Shown here piece by piece: positions 32,551 to 42,202 of a stretch of DNA of 64,000 nt; within the stretch, counting starts at the first letter, position 1, and each line of letters begins with the position of its first letter. Location of the stretch: contig NZ_QUKD01000013.1 of the NCBI RefSeq assembly GCF_003480915.1, forward strand, positions 1 to 64,000, given 5' to 3'. The notes below the pieces were generated by a model. The model made no database searches, was not told where the DNA came from, and worked only from the letters and a program-made list of their open reading frames with translations. Both the position numbers and the translations under genes were made by a program. Origin of the DNA: Parabacteroides sp. TM07-1AC (GTDB taxonomy: Bacteria; Bacteroidota; Bacteroidia; Bacteroidales; Tannerellaceae).

Positions 32551-33203
32551 TCAAGGTATGCGGAATGCGGGATCCGGAAAATATCCGACAGGTGGCTGCT
32601 ACAGGGATCGACTGGATGGGTTTTATCTTTTACGCTCGCTCTGCTCGCTCAGTTGACAATGGAAAATTGAAAATTGAAAATGAAAGAAAGAGCTCCCCTC
32701 TTAATAATTCTCAATTGTCAATTCTCAATTGTCAATTCAAAAAAGTCGGTGTCTTCGTCAATGCCACGACCGAACAGATGATAGAGATAGCTCGACTGTA
32801 TCGGCTCGACTATTTACAGCTGCATGGTAACGAATCGCCGGATATTTGTTACGCACTGCAAAAGCGAGGCTATGCCATTATCAAAGCATTCCCTATTGCT
32901 TCGGCTGACGACCTGGCTTCCACGACTGAATATGAAGGACGTGCCGATTATTTCCTGTTCGATACCAAATGTAACAGTTACGGTGGTTCCGGTAAGCAGT
33001 TCGACTGGTCGGTGCTTGCTTCTTATAAAGGAAATACCCCGTTCCTGCTCAGCGGTGGTATCAACCCCGACAGTGCGGATGCCATCATACATTTCCGACA
33101 TCCCCGACTCGCCGGTATCGACCTGAACAGCGGGTTCGAGATCGAACCTGGCATGAAGGATACAGAAAAGATAAGAACGTTTATAGAAAAGATTAAGGAA
33201 TAA
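32544..33203 (+). CDS. trpF: Phosphoribosylanthranilate isomerase carrying a repeat-derived insert
   Basis: Amadori rearrangement step of tryptophan synthesis. 219 aa. Catalytic Cys in KVCGMRDPENI at 6 and the phosphate-binding LLSGGINPDSA and GIDLNSGFEI strands are intact, with the catalytic Asp in that last segment. Residues about 37-65, between the FYARSARS and KKVGVFVN strands, are absent from ordinary TrpF and are encoded by the AATTGAAAATTG/CAATTGTCAATT palindromic repeat. The frame is kept. The insert falls in the loop after beta-strand 2, where it might be tolerated. Activity of this version is uncertain. Confidence 0.93.
   Translation: MLIKVCGMRDPENIRQVAATGIDWMGFIFYARSARSVDNGKLKIENERKSSPLNNSQLSILNCQFKKVGVFVNATTEQMIEIARLYRLDYLQLHGNESPDICYALQKRGYAIIKAFPIASADDLASTTEYEGRADYFLFDTKCNSYGGSGKQFDWSVLASYKGNTPFLLSGGINPDSADAIIHFRHPRLAGIDLNSGFEIEPGMKDTEKIRTFIEKIKE
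32652..32738. repeat. Palindromic repeat inside trpF
   Basis: Starts with GTTGACAATGGAAAATTGA copies and ends with AATTGTCAATTCTCAATTGTC copies. The two halves are imperfect reverse complements, so the unit folds into a hairpin. Its length is a multiple of three in the reading frame and it encodes KLKIEN, the same hexapeptide found at the TrpB C-terminus. Confidence 0.8.
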
Positions 33204-33280
33204 AGAATAATATGCCAATGGGGTAATGTGCCAATGGATTACTTGGAGAAATAACTGAACTATAATTATAACAACATATT

Positions 33281-34054
33281 ATGAATCGTATTACAAACTT
33301 ATTCGAAACAAAAAAGAACGGCATCCTGTCCGTTTATTTTACAGCCGGTTACCCGCAGTTAAACGATACGGTAACCATTCTAAAAGAGTTGGAAGCCAAA
33401 GGCATCCATATGGTAGAAGTAGGCATCCCCTTTTCCGATCCGATGGCTGACGGTCCGGTTATCCAGGAGGCTGCAACCCAGGCCCTCCATAACGGCATGT
33501 CGTTACATCTCCTGTTCGACCAGTTGAAGGATATACGAAAGGAAGTTCAAATGCCGCTGGTACTGATGGGTTACCTTAATCCGATCATGCAATTCGGCTT
33601 CGAGGCATTCTGTAAGAAGTGTGTGGAAACCGGTATAGACGGCGTGATCATCCCCGACCTCCCGTTTGCCGACTATATGTCAGACTATAAAGAGACTGCC
33701 GACCGCTACGACCTGAAACTGATCATGCTGATCACTCCGGAAACCTCCGCAGACCGTATCCGCCTGATCGACGAACATACCTCCGGCTTTATCTATATGG
33801 TATCAAGTGCAGCCACCACCGGAGCACAACAGAGTTTCGACGATCAGAAGCAGGCATATTTCCGTCGTATCAATGCAATGAATCTGCAGAATCCCCGCCT
33901 GGTAGGTTTCGGAATTTCCAACAAAGCAACTTTCGAAGCTGCTTCTTCCAATTCTTCAGGAGCCATCATCGGCAGCAAGTTTATCCAGTTACTGAAAAGC
34001 GAAAAGACTATTTCCGATGCGGTAGATAAGCTGTTGGAAGGATTGAAAAAGTAA
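33281..34054 (+). CDS. trpA: Tryptophan synthase alpha chain
   Basis: Cleaves indoleglycerol phosphate to indole, passed to TrpB. 257 aa TIM barrel. [10 protein letters not shown] near 20, catalytic Glu in [19 protein letters not shown] near 47, catalytic Asp in DGVIIPDLP near 125, and the LVGFGISN loop near 208. Last trp gene, followed by a strong terminator. Confidence 0.96.
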   Translation: MNRITNLFETKKNGILSVYFTAGYPQLNDTVTILKELEAKGIHMVEVGIPFSDPMADGPVIQEAATQALHNGMSLHLLFDQLKDIRKEVQMPLVLMGYLNPIMQFGFEAFCKKCVETGIDGVIIPDLPFADYMSDYKETADRYDLKLIMLITPETSADRIRLIDEHTSGFIYMVSSAATTGAQQSFDDQKQAYFRRINAMNLQNPRLVGFGISNKATFEAASSNSSGAIIGSKFIQLLKSEKTISDAVDKLLEGLKK

Positions 34055-34093
34055 TCGGGTACTCCGTCCAAACCGGTAAGCACCGAACAAACA

Positions 34094-34135
34094 ACGGGTA
34101 GGCATCCATTTATACAGTGATGCCTACCCGTTTTT
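34094..34135 (+). terminator. trp operon terminator
   Basis: Perfect 13-bp stem ACGGGTAGGCATC (34094-34106) with GATGCCTACCCGT (34119-34131), followed by TTTT. Confidence 0.9.
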
Positions 34136-34146
34136 CTATATTTCAG

Positions 34147-34233
34147 CGGAAAGCGAGGGATTCGAACCCCCGGTACAGTTACCCGTACACCGCATTTCGA
34201 GTGCGGCCCATTCGACCACTCTGGCAGCTTTCC
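34147..34233 (-). tRNA. tRNA-Ser (anticodon CGA)
   Basis: 87 nt with a long variable arm, as in serine tRNAs. Acceptor GGAAAGC pairs with GCTTTCC, discriminator G. The anticodon stem-loop is GCACTCGAAATGC (anticodon CGA reading UCG) and the T-loop is GGTTCGAATCC. The 3' CCA is not encoded. It faces the trp operon, with the trp terminator 12 bp beyond its 3' end. Confidence 0.95.
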
Positions 34234-34448
34234 CGGTCGTTTGCGTGACAAATGTATGAAAAATTTCATACCGTTATCCTCCGAAAGCTCTTTTTTTCAA
34301 TCAGTAACACTACTGTGCTAACAGGCGTGACACTATAGTACTAGTAGTCATAGCACTACTGTGCTAAAAATACAAGACTATCAATATAAAAAAGGGGAAT
34401 AACCTTCCGGTCTCCCCCTCTCCTATCGTGTTAACGAATTATCCGTTA
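34234..34448. other. Intergenic region with short palindromic repeats
   Basis: No gene. Contains ACACTACTGTGCTA at 34307-34320 and a near-copy, GCACTACTGTGCTA, at 34353-34366, each able to form a small hairpin (AGCAC-TACT-GTGCT). They lie between the tRNA-Ser promoter side and the rubrerythrin stop, and their role is unknown. Confidence 0.6.
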
Positions 34449-35000
34449 TTATTTGAAATAACGATTATATAAACCTTCGAAGCCTTTTCCATGGCGAGCT
34501 TCGTCTTTACACATTTCATGTACAGTGTCATGGATTGCATCCAGATTCTGCTGTTTAGCTAATGTTGCAATACGTTTTTTGTCTTCGCATGCACCAGCTT
34601 CCGCTTCCATACGTTTTTTCAGGTTAGTCTTTGTATCCCAAACAACGTCACCCAACAGTTCTGCAAACTTAGCAGCATGTTCTGCTTCTTCCCAAGCATA
34701 ACGTTTGAACGCTTCTGCTACTTCAGGATAACCTTCGCGATCAGCCTGACGACTCATTGCCAAATACATACCGACTTCAGTACATTCACCCATGAAGTGA
34801 GCATTCAACCCTTCAAGAATAACAGGGTCAACACCTTTAGCTACTCCTAATACATGTTCGTCAACAAACTGTAAAGCACCTTCTGTTTCTACCAGTTCTT
34901 TGAACTTGCTTTTCGGCTGTTTACATTGCGGGCAAAATTCAGGAGCTTCGTCACCTTCATGAACATAACCACATACTGTGCAGATCCATTTCTTTTTCAT
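34449..35000 (-). CDS. Rubrerythrin with N-terminal rubredoxin domain (reverse rubrerythrin)
   Basis: Reduces hydrogen peroxide, protecting anaerobes. 183 aa. The rubredoxin-like iron site comes first ([10 protein letters not shown] at 7-16 and CPQCKQP near 23). It is followed by the ferritin-like di-iron domain with carboxylate motifs [11 protein letters not shown] near 70, [10 protein letters not shown] near 103 and [14 protein letters not shown] near 165. This domain order is the reverse of classical rubrerythrin. Single gene with its own promoter. Confidence 0.92.
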   Translation of the reverse strand: MKKKWICTVCGYVHEGDEAPEFCPQCKQPKSKFKELVETEGALQFVDEHVLGVAKGVDPVILEGLNAHFMGECTEVGMYLAMSRQADREGYPEVAEAFKRYAWEEAEHAAKFAELLGDVVWDTKTNLKKRMEAEAGACEDKKRIATLAKQQNLDAIHDTVHEMCKDEARHGKGFEGLYNRYFK

Positions 35001-35062
35001 CTTTGTAAAATTTTATTGGTTGTAAAACTATTAGTATATATAATCATTGTTATTTCCTGCGA

Positions 35063-35093
35063 CAAAATTAACCAAACAAATCTAAAAGGCAAA
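35063..35093 (-). promoter_or_regulatory. Rubrerythrin promoter
   Basis: On the minus strand, TTTG (35093-35090), 19 bp, then TAATTTTG (35070-35063), the Bacteroidota consensus with ideal spacing. It lies 62 bp before the start codon. Confidence 0.75.
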
Positions 35094-35187
35094 TGATCTC
35101 CGATAGATATATTCTATCTGTTAATTGATAAAAACTATGGAACTTATTTCCGGCGGCAAGTGTTAGATTATAAAACTTACATATATT

Positions 35188-36246
35188 ATGGATACATCAA
35201 AGATTAAAAGCCTGTTAGGCGACAAAGCGGAGTATTTACTTGGTCATACCTGCAAAACGATCGACAAATCGCTGATACATATTCCATCTCCTTCAACAGT
35301 AGATGATATCTGGATCAATACAGACAGAAATATTCAAACATTAAATAATTTACAAAGGATGCTGGGAAACGGACGTCTTGCCAATACCGGCTATTTGTCT
35401 ATCCTTCCCGTAGACCAGGATATAGAACATACGGCAGGCGCTTCATTTGCCCCCAACCCTATTTACTTCGACCCGGAAAACATTGTAAAGCTGGCTATCG
35501 AAGGAGGCTGTAACGCTGTGGCTTCCACATTCGGGAACTTAGGAGTAGTGGCACGCAAATATGCACATAAAATACCGTTCCTTGTAAAGCTCAATCATAA
35601 CGAATTGTTGACTTATCCGAACAGTTACAATCAGGTGATGTTCGGTACGGTCAAGGAAGCCTGGAATATGGGTGCCGCAGCCGTTGGTGCTACGATCTAT
35701 TTCGGTTCTGCCGAAAGCCGTGATCAGTTGGTTGAAATTGCAGATGCATTTGAATATGCCCATGAGTTGGGTATGGCAACTGTGCTTTGGTGTTATTTAA
35801 GAAACAATGATTTCAAGAAAGATGGTGTCGATTATCATGCAGCTGCCGACCTGACCGGACAGGCTAACCATTTGGGCGTTACCATCAAAGCCGATATCGT
35901 AAAACAAAAACTACCGACGAACAACGGAGGTTTCACTGCCATCAACTTCGGCAAAGTAGATAAAAAGATGTACACCGAACTGACTACCGAACACCCGATC
36001 GACCTTTGCCGCTACCAGGTTGCAAACGGTTATATGGGACGTATCGGCCTCATCAACTCCGGCGGTGAATCACACGGAGCCTCCGATCTGAAGGATGCCG
36101 TTACCACAGCCGTTATCAATAAACGTGCCGGCGGTATGGGACTGATCAGCGGACGTAAGGCATTCCAACGCTCCATGAAGGATGGTGTCGAACTGTTACA
36201 CACCATTCAGGACGTATATCTAGACCCGGAAATTACAATCGCATAA
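35188..36246 (+). CDS. fbaB: Class I fructose-bisphosphate aldolase (DhnA/FbaB type)
   Basis: Cleaves fructose-1,6-bisphosphate in glycolysis. 352 aa, DeoC/FbaB-type TIM barrel forming a Schiff base. Recognisable parts: [21 protein letters not shown] near 74, [13 protein letters not shown] near 132, [13 protein letters not shown] near 163, [11 protein letters not shown] near 232 (candidate Schiff-base Lys) and [12 protein letters not shown] near 280. Transcribed alone and ended by a strong terminator. Confidence 0.93.
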   Translation: MDTSKIKSLLGDKAEYLLGHTCKTIDKSLIHIPSPSTVDDIWINTDRNIQTLNNLQRMLGNGRLANTGYLSILPVDQDIEHTAGASFAPNPIYFDPENIVKLAIEGGCNAVASTFGNLGVVARKYAHKIPFLVKLNHNELLTYPNSYNQVMFGTVKEAWNMGAAAVGATIYFGSAESRDQLVEIADAFEYAHELGMATVLWCYLRNNDFKKDGVDYHAAADLTGQANHLGVTIKADIVKQKLPTNNGGFTAINFGKVDKKMYTELTTEHPIDLCRYQVANGYMGRIGLINSGGESHGASDLKDAVTTAVINKRAGGMGLISGRKAFQRSMKDGVELLHTIQDVYLDPEITIA

Positions 36247-36265
36247 GTAATAACGATTAAATAGA

Positions 36266-36316
36266 ACACCCGGAAAACTCACCATCGATTATGGAATGTT
36301 TTTCGGGTGTTTTTTA
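36266..36316 (+). terminator. Terminator after the aldolase
   Basis: ACACCCGGAAAAC (36266-36278) pairs with GTTTTTCGGGTGT (36298-36310) with one G-U pair, followed by T6. It also lies just past the convergent susD stop. Confidence 0.85.
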
Positions 36317-36326
36317 TTTCAGGCTA

Positions 36327-37799
36327 TTACTTGATACCGGAAACATTGGTTTCCCTTTCCGGTATAGGATAGAAATACTGTTCCTTACTTTTCAGATTAT
36401 CAGCTATACCATAACGGGACAAGAACTTTTTCATAATATCGAAAGCCCTGTCTGTCCTGACCAGATCTCCCCACCGCTGATTTTCAAAACAGAACTCACG
36501 CCGCCGTTCTTTCAACAACACATCCGTAAAACTATCTACCGAAGATATGGCAGCAGAGGTCAATGCCGTCAAACCAGCCCGAATACGCACCTTATTTATT
36601 ATATCCAACGCTCCGGCCTGATTATTCGTATGATAAAGAGCCTCTGCATACAACATGTAAACATCCGTATAACGCAGCATGATCCAGTCGATATCCCAAT
36701 CGCTCGCCGCACTGATCGGTCCGTTTTGATACTTTCTTACAAACGGCTTATTAGTAATGATGCTACCCGATTTTTCCTCCCATTCCGTCTGTATAGAATA
36801 AACTCTCCGCTCATCCCCTTCCTCGGAAAATATATCGTCCAGAATCTCATCATCAAAGAAGAGCTGCCACGGGCTTCCTCCAAACGGCACGGTAAGTTCC
36901 GTATCTCCCGGCTTGATACCATTAGGCGCATTACGACTCGGATAAGGATTCCCTTCTCCCTGCGCATTCGTTTGGCAACCTAAAGAGAACACCGCTTGAT
37001 CTTTGTTTTCATTCTCATACAAAAAAATATCCTCATATTTAGAAAAGAATCCGGCCTGACCTATACCATTGACAACAGCCTCCAACTCACCCTTTGCCGA
37101 CTCCCAACTGCTTTTATTCAGCGGATAACCGGACTGGAACACATAGACTTTACCTAAAAAACCTTTGGCCGCCAAAACGGTTGCCCTGTTAGGCAGTTCT
37201 TTTGGCTTCACATCCGGTAACAAACCGATAGCCGCTTTCAGATCACTGATAATAAAATCATACACTTCCTCTTCCGTTGCCCGTGTCACAGAATAAGCCT
37301 CACTAATCGTCAACGGTTTATCAACAATAGGAACGCCTCTGAAATAACGCACTAAATCAAAGTAGATCAAAGCCCTGACAAAACGGGCCTCTCCTTCTAT
37401 CTGTTTCCTTACGCCTTCGTCGTCAAAAGTTGCATCTTCGATACGGGTCAGAATATAATTACAACGCATAACCGTATTATACAAATCTGCCCAAGCTGTA
37501 TTGAGCACCGGAGTCGCAGCATTCTCTGTAAACCGGGAAATCATACCGTCATCATAATCCACCTGTTGCCAGGCATTATCACTGCGGCATTCGGTCAACT
37601 GATAAGAAAAATTGCTTTTCAGATTAGCATTCCGTAAACCATGATAACAACCGATAATCGCCTGTTCGAACTGACTTTGTGTCTTATAAAATCCTTCGAT
37701 ATTCTTATTTGAGATCGGAGACAAATTCAAGTCATCCGAACATCCTCCGGCTACCACCAATAACAATGAACTTAGTATATATAGCAAACTCTTTTTCAT
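36327..37799 (-). CDS. SusD-like outer-membrane glycan-binding lipoprotein
   Basis: Surface lipoprotein that caps its SusC partner and captures glycan. 490 aa from the ATG at 37799, preferred to one 12 bp earlier because it starts the lipoprotein signal directly (KKSLLYILSSLLLVVAGGC, lipobox Cys). The N-terminal TPR-like SusD fold has FYKTQSQFEQAIIGCYHGLRN, and the C-terminal RagB/SusD signature is WIMLRYTDVYMLYAEALYHT then LLKERRREFCFENQRWGDLVRT. It ends in a nearly standard Bacteroidota C-terminus. Directly follows susC, as in polysaccharide utilisation loci. Confidence 0.94.
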   Translation of the reverse strand: MKKSLLYILSSLLLVVAGGCSDDLNLSPISNKNIEGFYKTQSQFEQAIIGCYHGLRNANLKSNFSYQLTECRSDNAWQQVDYDDGMISRFTENAATPVLNTAWADLYNTVMRCNYILTRIEDATFDDEGVRKQIEGEARFVRALIYFDLVRYFRGVPIVDKPLTISEAYSVTRATEEEVYDFIISDLKAAIGLLPDVKPKELPNRATVLAAKGFLGKVYVFQSGYPLNKSSWESAKGELEAVVNGIGQAGFFSKYEDIFLYENENKDQAVFSLGCQTNAQGEGNPYPSRNAPNGIKPGDTELTVPFGGSPWQLFFDDEILDDIFSEEGDERRVYSIQTEWEEKSGSIITNKPFVRKYQNGPISAASDWDIDWIMLRYTDVYMLYAEALYHTNNQAGALDIINKVRIRAGLTALTSAAISSVDSFTDVLLKERRREFCFENQRWGDLVRTDRAFDIMKKFLSRYGIADNLKSKEQYFYPIPERETNVSGIK

Positions 37800-37811
37800 A
37801 ATCTCCTGCAT

Positions 37812-40800
37812 TTAAAATTTGACATTTATTCCAAACTGATACGTACGGGCAAGAGGATATCCGGAATCATAATCCACACCCGGAGTTAAATTACTGTTAC
37901 TGAACGGAGCATTTTGTGCCATGTGGTTATAATGATCATGCATATAGACATTATCCATACTGAAATAAATCCGGCAGTTGCTGATAAATAAGATTTTACT
38001 CATTAAACTTTGCGGAAAATTATAAGCAATATTGATATTTCGTATTCTCCAGAAAGAGGCATCTTCCAGCCACCAGTCGGACGGAGTTGTCAGATTATCC
38101 GTTGTACAGGCACGCGGCACTCTCCCGTTACCCGGCTGTTCGGGCGAACGCCAACGATCTCTCCAGTATCCTCTTACATTACCGCGGGACTGTGTCGTCT
38201 CTTTCTTTCCCAGGTTGATCAAATTACATTTAGAAACGCCATCCATGAAAATAGACAGTTCGATACCTTTATAGGAAAAATTATTGGTCAATCCCCACGT
38301 GACCTTAGGAACATTATTGCCGCAATTGGTTTTATCCAGCTCATCGATCACACCGTCACCATTCATATCTTTATACTTAATATCTCCCGGCTGAGGGTTC
38401 TTATTTGCATAAGACATATTCTTGTTTACCCGGCAATCTTCCTCATCTTTGAAAACACCGTCCGTCTTAAACAGATAATAGTTTCCGATCGACTCGCCTA
38501 TCTCTGTTTTTGTGATCGGGAAACCTTCCTGATAACCGATAATAGGACTGCCGTCAGGTCCCAGCTGCTTTACCTCATTATGGTTATAAGAAAGATTGAA
38601 ATTGGTACTCCAGTTAAAGGCACCTACTATATTTTTAGTCATCAGCTCTACTTCAAAACCTCGGTTTTGTATCTTTCCGATATTCTGCAAGGCTGTCCCA
38701 AATCCTGTAATCTGAGGGATCGGTACATTCAAAAGCAGATCCTTCGTATTAGCAATATAATAATCCAGACTTAAATTGATACGGTTTTTCACAAATCCAA
38801 GGTCTATGCCGATGTCGGTCGTTTGTGTCTTTTCCCAACCAAGATCAGGATTGCTGAAACTGCTGGGGCTATAACCACCAACCTTATTGCCGTTAAAGAT
38901 ATAGTTCGTATTGCTCATCAGTCCAATAGATGAATAATCACCTATATTATTATTACCCACAACCCCATAACTCGCACGCAATTTCATATTGCTGACAACA
39001 GGCAAAGCGTCTTTGATAAACTCCTCTTCAGACATCAGCCAACCGGCAGAAACGGAAGGAAATATTCCCCAATGGTTATTCTTGCCAAACCGCGAACTAC
39101 CGTCCTGGCGGATACTAGCTGTTAAAATATAACGGTTCATATAGGCAAAGTTCGCTCTCGCCAGATAAGAGATCAGACTCCATTCGGTTGCACTGCCTGT
39201 TGCACTGTCAATCTTCGTCGCAGCATTCGGTGTTTTAATATCATCATCCGGAAAATCACTCTTTTGGAAACTCGAGTTCTCAAAATATTCATTCTGATAA
39301 GTAAAACCAGCCAGTAAATTTAACGACCAGTCCTTCTTCTCCAGATCATAATTCAATGTATTCTCCGTCAACAGATTTCTTCGCATACTATTGGAAACAG
39401 AGCCGAAACTCGGATTTCCCCTATTTACGTTCATGGTCTTGTAATACTTATCATTATACGTCGTAATGTTGGCACCGAAAGATGATTTAAAGACCAGGTT
39501 ATCCAGGATATTTACATTGGCATATAAGTTCGCCAGGTAATTATTTCCTTTGGACTGGTTTTCAACTTCTTTTGCCAGGGCTATAGGATTCAGGAAGAAA
39601 TGAGCATGATAATAATAGTTTCCTCCCTTTACAGTCTGCTGATCCAGTCCAACGATCGGTGCAACCAGGATGGAGCGGGAAATAGGTCCTTGTGAACTAT
39701 CCGTATCCGGATCATTTTTCTCCGAATAACTTGTCTGTAAATTCAGACCGAGTGTCAGGTATTTATTGGCATCCACTTCCACGTTTGAACGGAACGACAA
39801 CCTTTTATAATCCGAATTGATTATTATACCGTCCTGGTCCAGATAATTAGCAGATATGAAATACTTGCTTTTCTCTCCCGCACCGGAAACAGAAACCGAG
39901 TAATTCTGAACCGGAGCCGTCCTGCTGATCAACTCCTGCCAGTCATGATCCGGGAAAGAAGTAGGATTCGTACGCCATAACGGGTCGATGGCATATTTAT
40001 AATTATCTCTGTCACTTTCAGGCACAGAGAGATCGCCTCCGTTATAAATATAGCTGTTTGTCCTTTCCTCAATGGCATATTCTATATATTCATCCCGGTT
40101 CAGGACATCTACTTTACTAAATCGTTTCTGGATCCCGTAAGACACATTCAAATCGATTACCGGCTTTCCTTTGCGTCCGCTTTTTGTTGTGATCAAAACA
40201 ACCCCGTTTGCACCGCGTGAACCGTAAATAGCTGCCGATGCCGCATCTTTCAGTACTTCTATGGATTCTATATCCGAAGGACTGATACTGTTCAGGTCGC
40301 CTGATATCGGAAACCCATCCACTACATATAAAGGTGAAGCTCCGTAATTGATAGACCCCGTACCACGGACTTTTACATTAAGCGACTTACCCGGCGCACC
40401 GGATGTCTCCTGAACATATACACCGGCAATCTTTCCTTGTATAGCCTGATCGACACGAGTCACCGGGCGATCTTCCAGATCCTCCGAGCTGACTTTTGTA
40501 ATGGAACTCGTCACCTGGCTGCTCTTCAGTTTACCGTAACCTATGGCTACCACTTCTTGCAATGCCAAAGCACTTTCATCGAGACTCACATGGATAGTAG
40601 ACAGATTTCCTACTACTATTTCCTTTGAATCATAACCAATAAATGAAAATACCAGCGTTTCACCCTTCTTAGCCTCAAGCGAATACTCACCGTTCAAATC
40701 AGTGACAGTACCTCTGGTCGTTCCCTTCACAACAACGTTCACACCGGCCAACCGTTCTCCTCTTACTTCTGAGACTATACCTTTTATCTGATTTTCCTGA

Positions 40801-40877
40801 GCTACAAGCCGGAACGGACTTACACATAATAAAAGAAACGTCAGGAACAAATACAGTTTTAACAAATTCTTTCTCAT
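37812..40877 (-). CDS. SusC/RagA-type TonB-dependent outer-membrane transporter
   Basis: 1021 aa. Signal peptide to about 26, then a carboxypeptidase-D regulatory-like domain (IKGIVSEVRGERLAGVNVVV, GTVTDLNGEYSL), then the plug with VVAIGYGKLKSSQV, PLYVVDGFPI and IESIEVLKDAASAAIYGSRG, and a C-terminal 22-strand barrel ending in YQFGINVKF. No N-terminal STN domain, so it does not appear to signal to an anti-sigma factor. Imports an oligosaccharide together with the SusD lipoprotein. The sialidase-like and NanA genes upstream suggest sialylated or similar glycans. Confidence 0.95.
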   Translation of the reverse strand: MRKNLLKLYLFLTFLLLCVSPFRLVAQENQIKGIVSEVRGERLAGVNVVVKGTTRGTVTDLNGEYSLEAKKGETLVFSFIGYDSKEIVVGNLSTIHVSLDESALALQEVVAIGYGKLKSSQVTSSITKVSSEDLEDRPVTRVDQAIQGKIAGVYVQETSGAPGKSLNVKVRGTGSINYGASPLYVVDGFPISGDLNSISPSDIESIEVLKDAASAAIYGSRGANGVVLITTKSGRKGKPVIDLNVSYGIQKRFSKVDVLNRDEYIEYAIEERTNSYIYNGGDLSVPESDRDNYKYAIDPLWRTNPTSFPDHDWQELISRTAPVQNYSVSVSGAGEKSKYFISANYLDQDGIIINSDYKRLSFRSNVEVDANKYLTLGLNLQTSYSEKNDPDTDSSQGPISRSILVAPIVGLDQQTVKGGNYYYHAHFFLNPIALAKEVENQSKGNNYLANLYANVNILDNLVFKSSFGANITTYNDKYYKTMNVNRGNPSFGSVSNSMRRNLLTENTLNYDLEKKDWSLNLLAGFTYQNEYFENSSFQKSDFPDDDIKTPNAATKIDSATGSATEWSLISYLARANFAYMNRYILTASIRQDGSSRFGKNNHWGIFPSVSAGWLMSEEEFIKDALPVVSNMKLRASYGVVGNNNIGDYSSIGLMSNTNYIFNGNKVGGYSPSSFSNPDLGWEKTQTTDIGIDLGFVKNRINLSLDYYIANTKDLLLNVPIPQITGFGTALQNIGKIQNRGFEVELMTKNIVGAFNWSTNFNLSYNHNEVKQLGPDGSPIIGYQEGFPITKTEIGESIGNYYLFKTDGVFKDEEDCRVNKNMSYANKNPQPGDIKYKDMNGDGVIDELDKTNCGNNVPKVTWGLTNNFSYKGIELSIFMDGVSKCNLINLGKKETTQSRGNVRGYWRDRWRSPEQPGNGRVPRACTTDNLTTPSDWWLEDASFWRIRNINIAYNFPQSLMSKILFISNCRIYFSMDNVYMHDHYNHMAQNAPFSNSNLTPGVDYDSGYPLARTYQFGINVKF

Positions 40878-41165
40878 GGTCTTTCTTTAATTCATGATTG
40901 ATGCTTTTGATAATGGACAGACTTATAAAAAACGTTCGATCCGAGATAAAAAGGGGGCTACGCTCAGTCTGTGACCAAACGCACATATAGACATAACCCT
41001 CTGTTTAAAGCAAGATTATTCTTTTATAAGTATCACACAAAAACTAGGTTAAACAAAAAATACAGTTAAATTTTAAGTAGAATACAAACAACCTCCCCCC
41101 CCTGGTAACCAGCGCGCGAATATATACCGTCGGGAACAGTCATTCGTTAGGACACAACTCGATTT
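40878..41165. other. 288-bp region upstream of susC with a C8/G8 tract
   Basis: No gene. Probably holds the susC promoter. A homopolymer of eight C (41096-41103, G8 on the coding strand) lies about 220 bp upstream of the susC start. The stretch is otherwise AT-rich. No clear TAnnTTTG box was identified. Confidence 0.5.
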
Positions 41166-42200
41166 CTATTTTTTCAGAAACAATGACAAAGGTAACTTTG
41201 CAAAATAAACAGCTGAATTTGCAGTTTCATGTGAAGAATAATAGCTAACCCACAACTGATCTCCCTCTACCAAGAATCCGGGATAACTCGTATCTCCACC
41301 GGAAGGCAATACATAAGATTCCTGAAGATCCCCCTCTTCGTTACCCGTAAATAAAACGGTTTTATGATGCGACGGGACATAATAGGAACGTGACCCTGCT
41401 ACTAAAACTCCTTTCCCGAGAGAGATAAAATCCGGTCCGCCCAGAGGCATCTCCATTTTTTTCCAGCTCCATTCTTTATAAGGAGGTAGGCTAACACCCC
41501 AATATCCGTAACGATCACCTTTTTCTCTCCTCACCATCATCAACATTTTCTTATCCGGCAAAATACGGACAGTCGTTTCATTCGGAAAGTCTGGAACATC
41601 CATATCTGACACCCATTGATAATTAACACCATCGGTTGTTTTCAGCAAAGTGATCCGGGCTTCATTATCTCCTTCCAGCGAATAGTTCACGCCATAACCG
41701 ACAGCACCATCCCAAGTCACCCGCCAGAGCCAGTCATTACCATTTTTAGCTCTCTCTTCGATATGGATCGGAGCCGGTTCTGTAAAAGAAACTCCATCGT
41801 CGCTGAAAGATACCTGAGGGATACGGGCTATCAATTTTTTATCTTTATAGATCGATCCTCCTATGATAACCATCAACCGTCCGTCCGGTGTGACAGACAA
41901 TTTAGGATCACGCAGATCATACTCCGGCTTATACATCAGCGCAACCGACTTCCATTCTTCTCCATCCTCAGAGACCAAGATTCTGACTTTCCCCTCTGCA
42001 TTCCCCTTCCTATCAAAAATATGTGTTTCACCTTCCCTGAAAGAACAATAAAACTTTCCTTTATATTTGATCAGCGAAGTAAATGCACAGTGAGAGCCAT
42101 TATCCCATATTTTTTTTACCGACACCTCATACTTTTGTGCGGTAATCGATGCCATACTGACTATCAGCAGGCAAAAAACAATCAGAGATACACGTTTCAT
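41166..42200 (-). CDS. Exported sialidase-like (BNR) beta-propeller protein
   Basis: 344 aa with a signal peptide ending SITAQ. The fold is a sialidase-type propeller: Asp-box-like elements VSEDGEEW near 77, FSDDGVSFTEP near 130 and KTTDGVNYQW near 190, the YCSFREGETH segment near 50 that could hold an active-site Arg, and RDPKLSV near 97. Annotated relatives are often called exo-alpha-sialidase, but true catalytic residues (Arg triad, Tyr/Glu) cannot be confirmed by eye. It lies 2 bp downstream of the symporter fusion gene in a sialic-acid-like operon. Other glycan-cleaving or binding roles are possible. Confidence 0.75.
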   Translation of the reverse strand: MKRVSLIVFCLLIVSMASITAQKYEVSVKKIWDNGSHCAFTSLIKYKGKFYCSFREGETHIFDRKGNAEGKVRILVSEDGEEWKSVALMYKPEYDLRDPKLSVTPDGRLMVIIGGSIYKDKKLIARIPQVSFSDDGVSFTEPAPIHIEERAKNGNDWLWRVTWDGAVGYGVNYSLEGDNEARITLLKTTDGVNYQWVSDMDVPDFPNETTVRILPDKKMLMMVRREKGDRYGYWGVSLPPYKEWSWKKMEMPLGGPDFISLGKGVLVAGSRSYYVPSHHKTVLFTGNEEGDLQESYVLPSGGDTSYPGFLVEGDQLWVSYYSSHETANSAVYFAKLPLSLFLKK

Positions 42201-42202
42201 AA

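Noticed and set aside
33844..34269. 141-codon minus-strand frame across the trpA end and tRNA-Ser
   Set aside because: It runs antisense to trpA and through the trp terminator and a tRNA gene, so coding is not credible.
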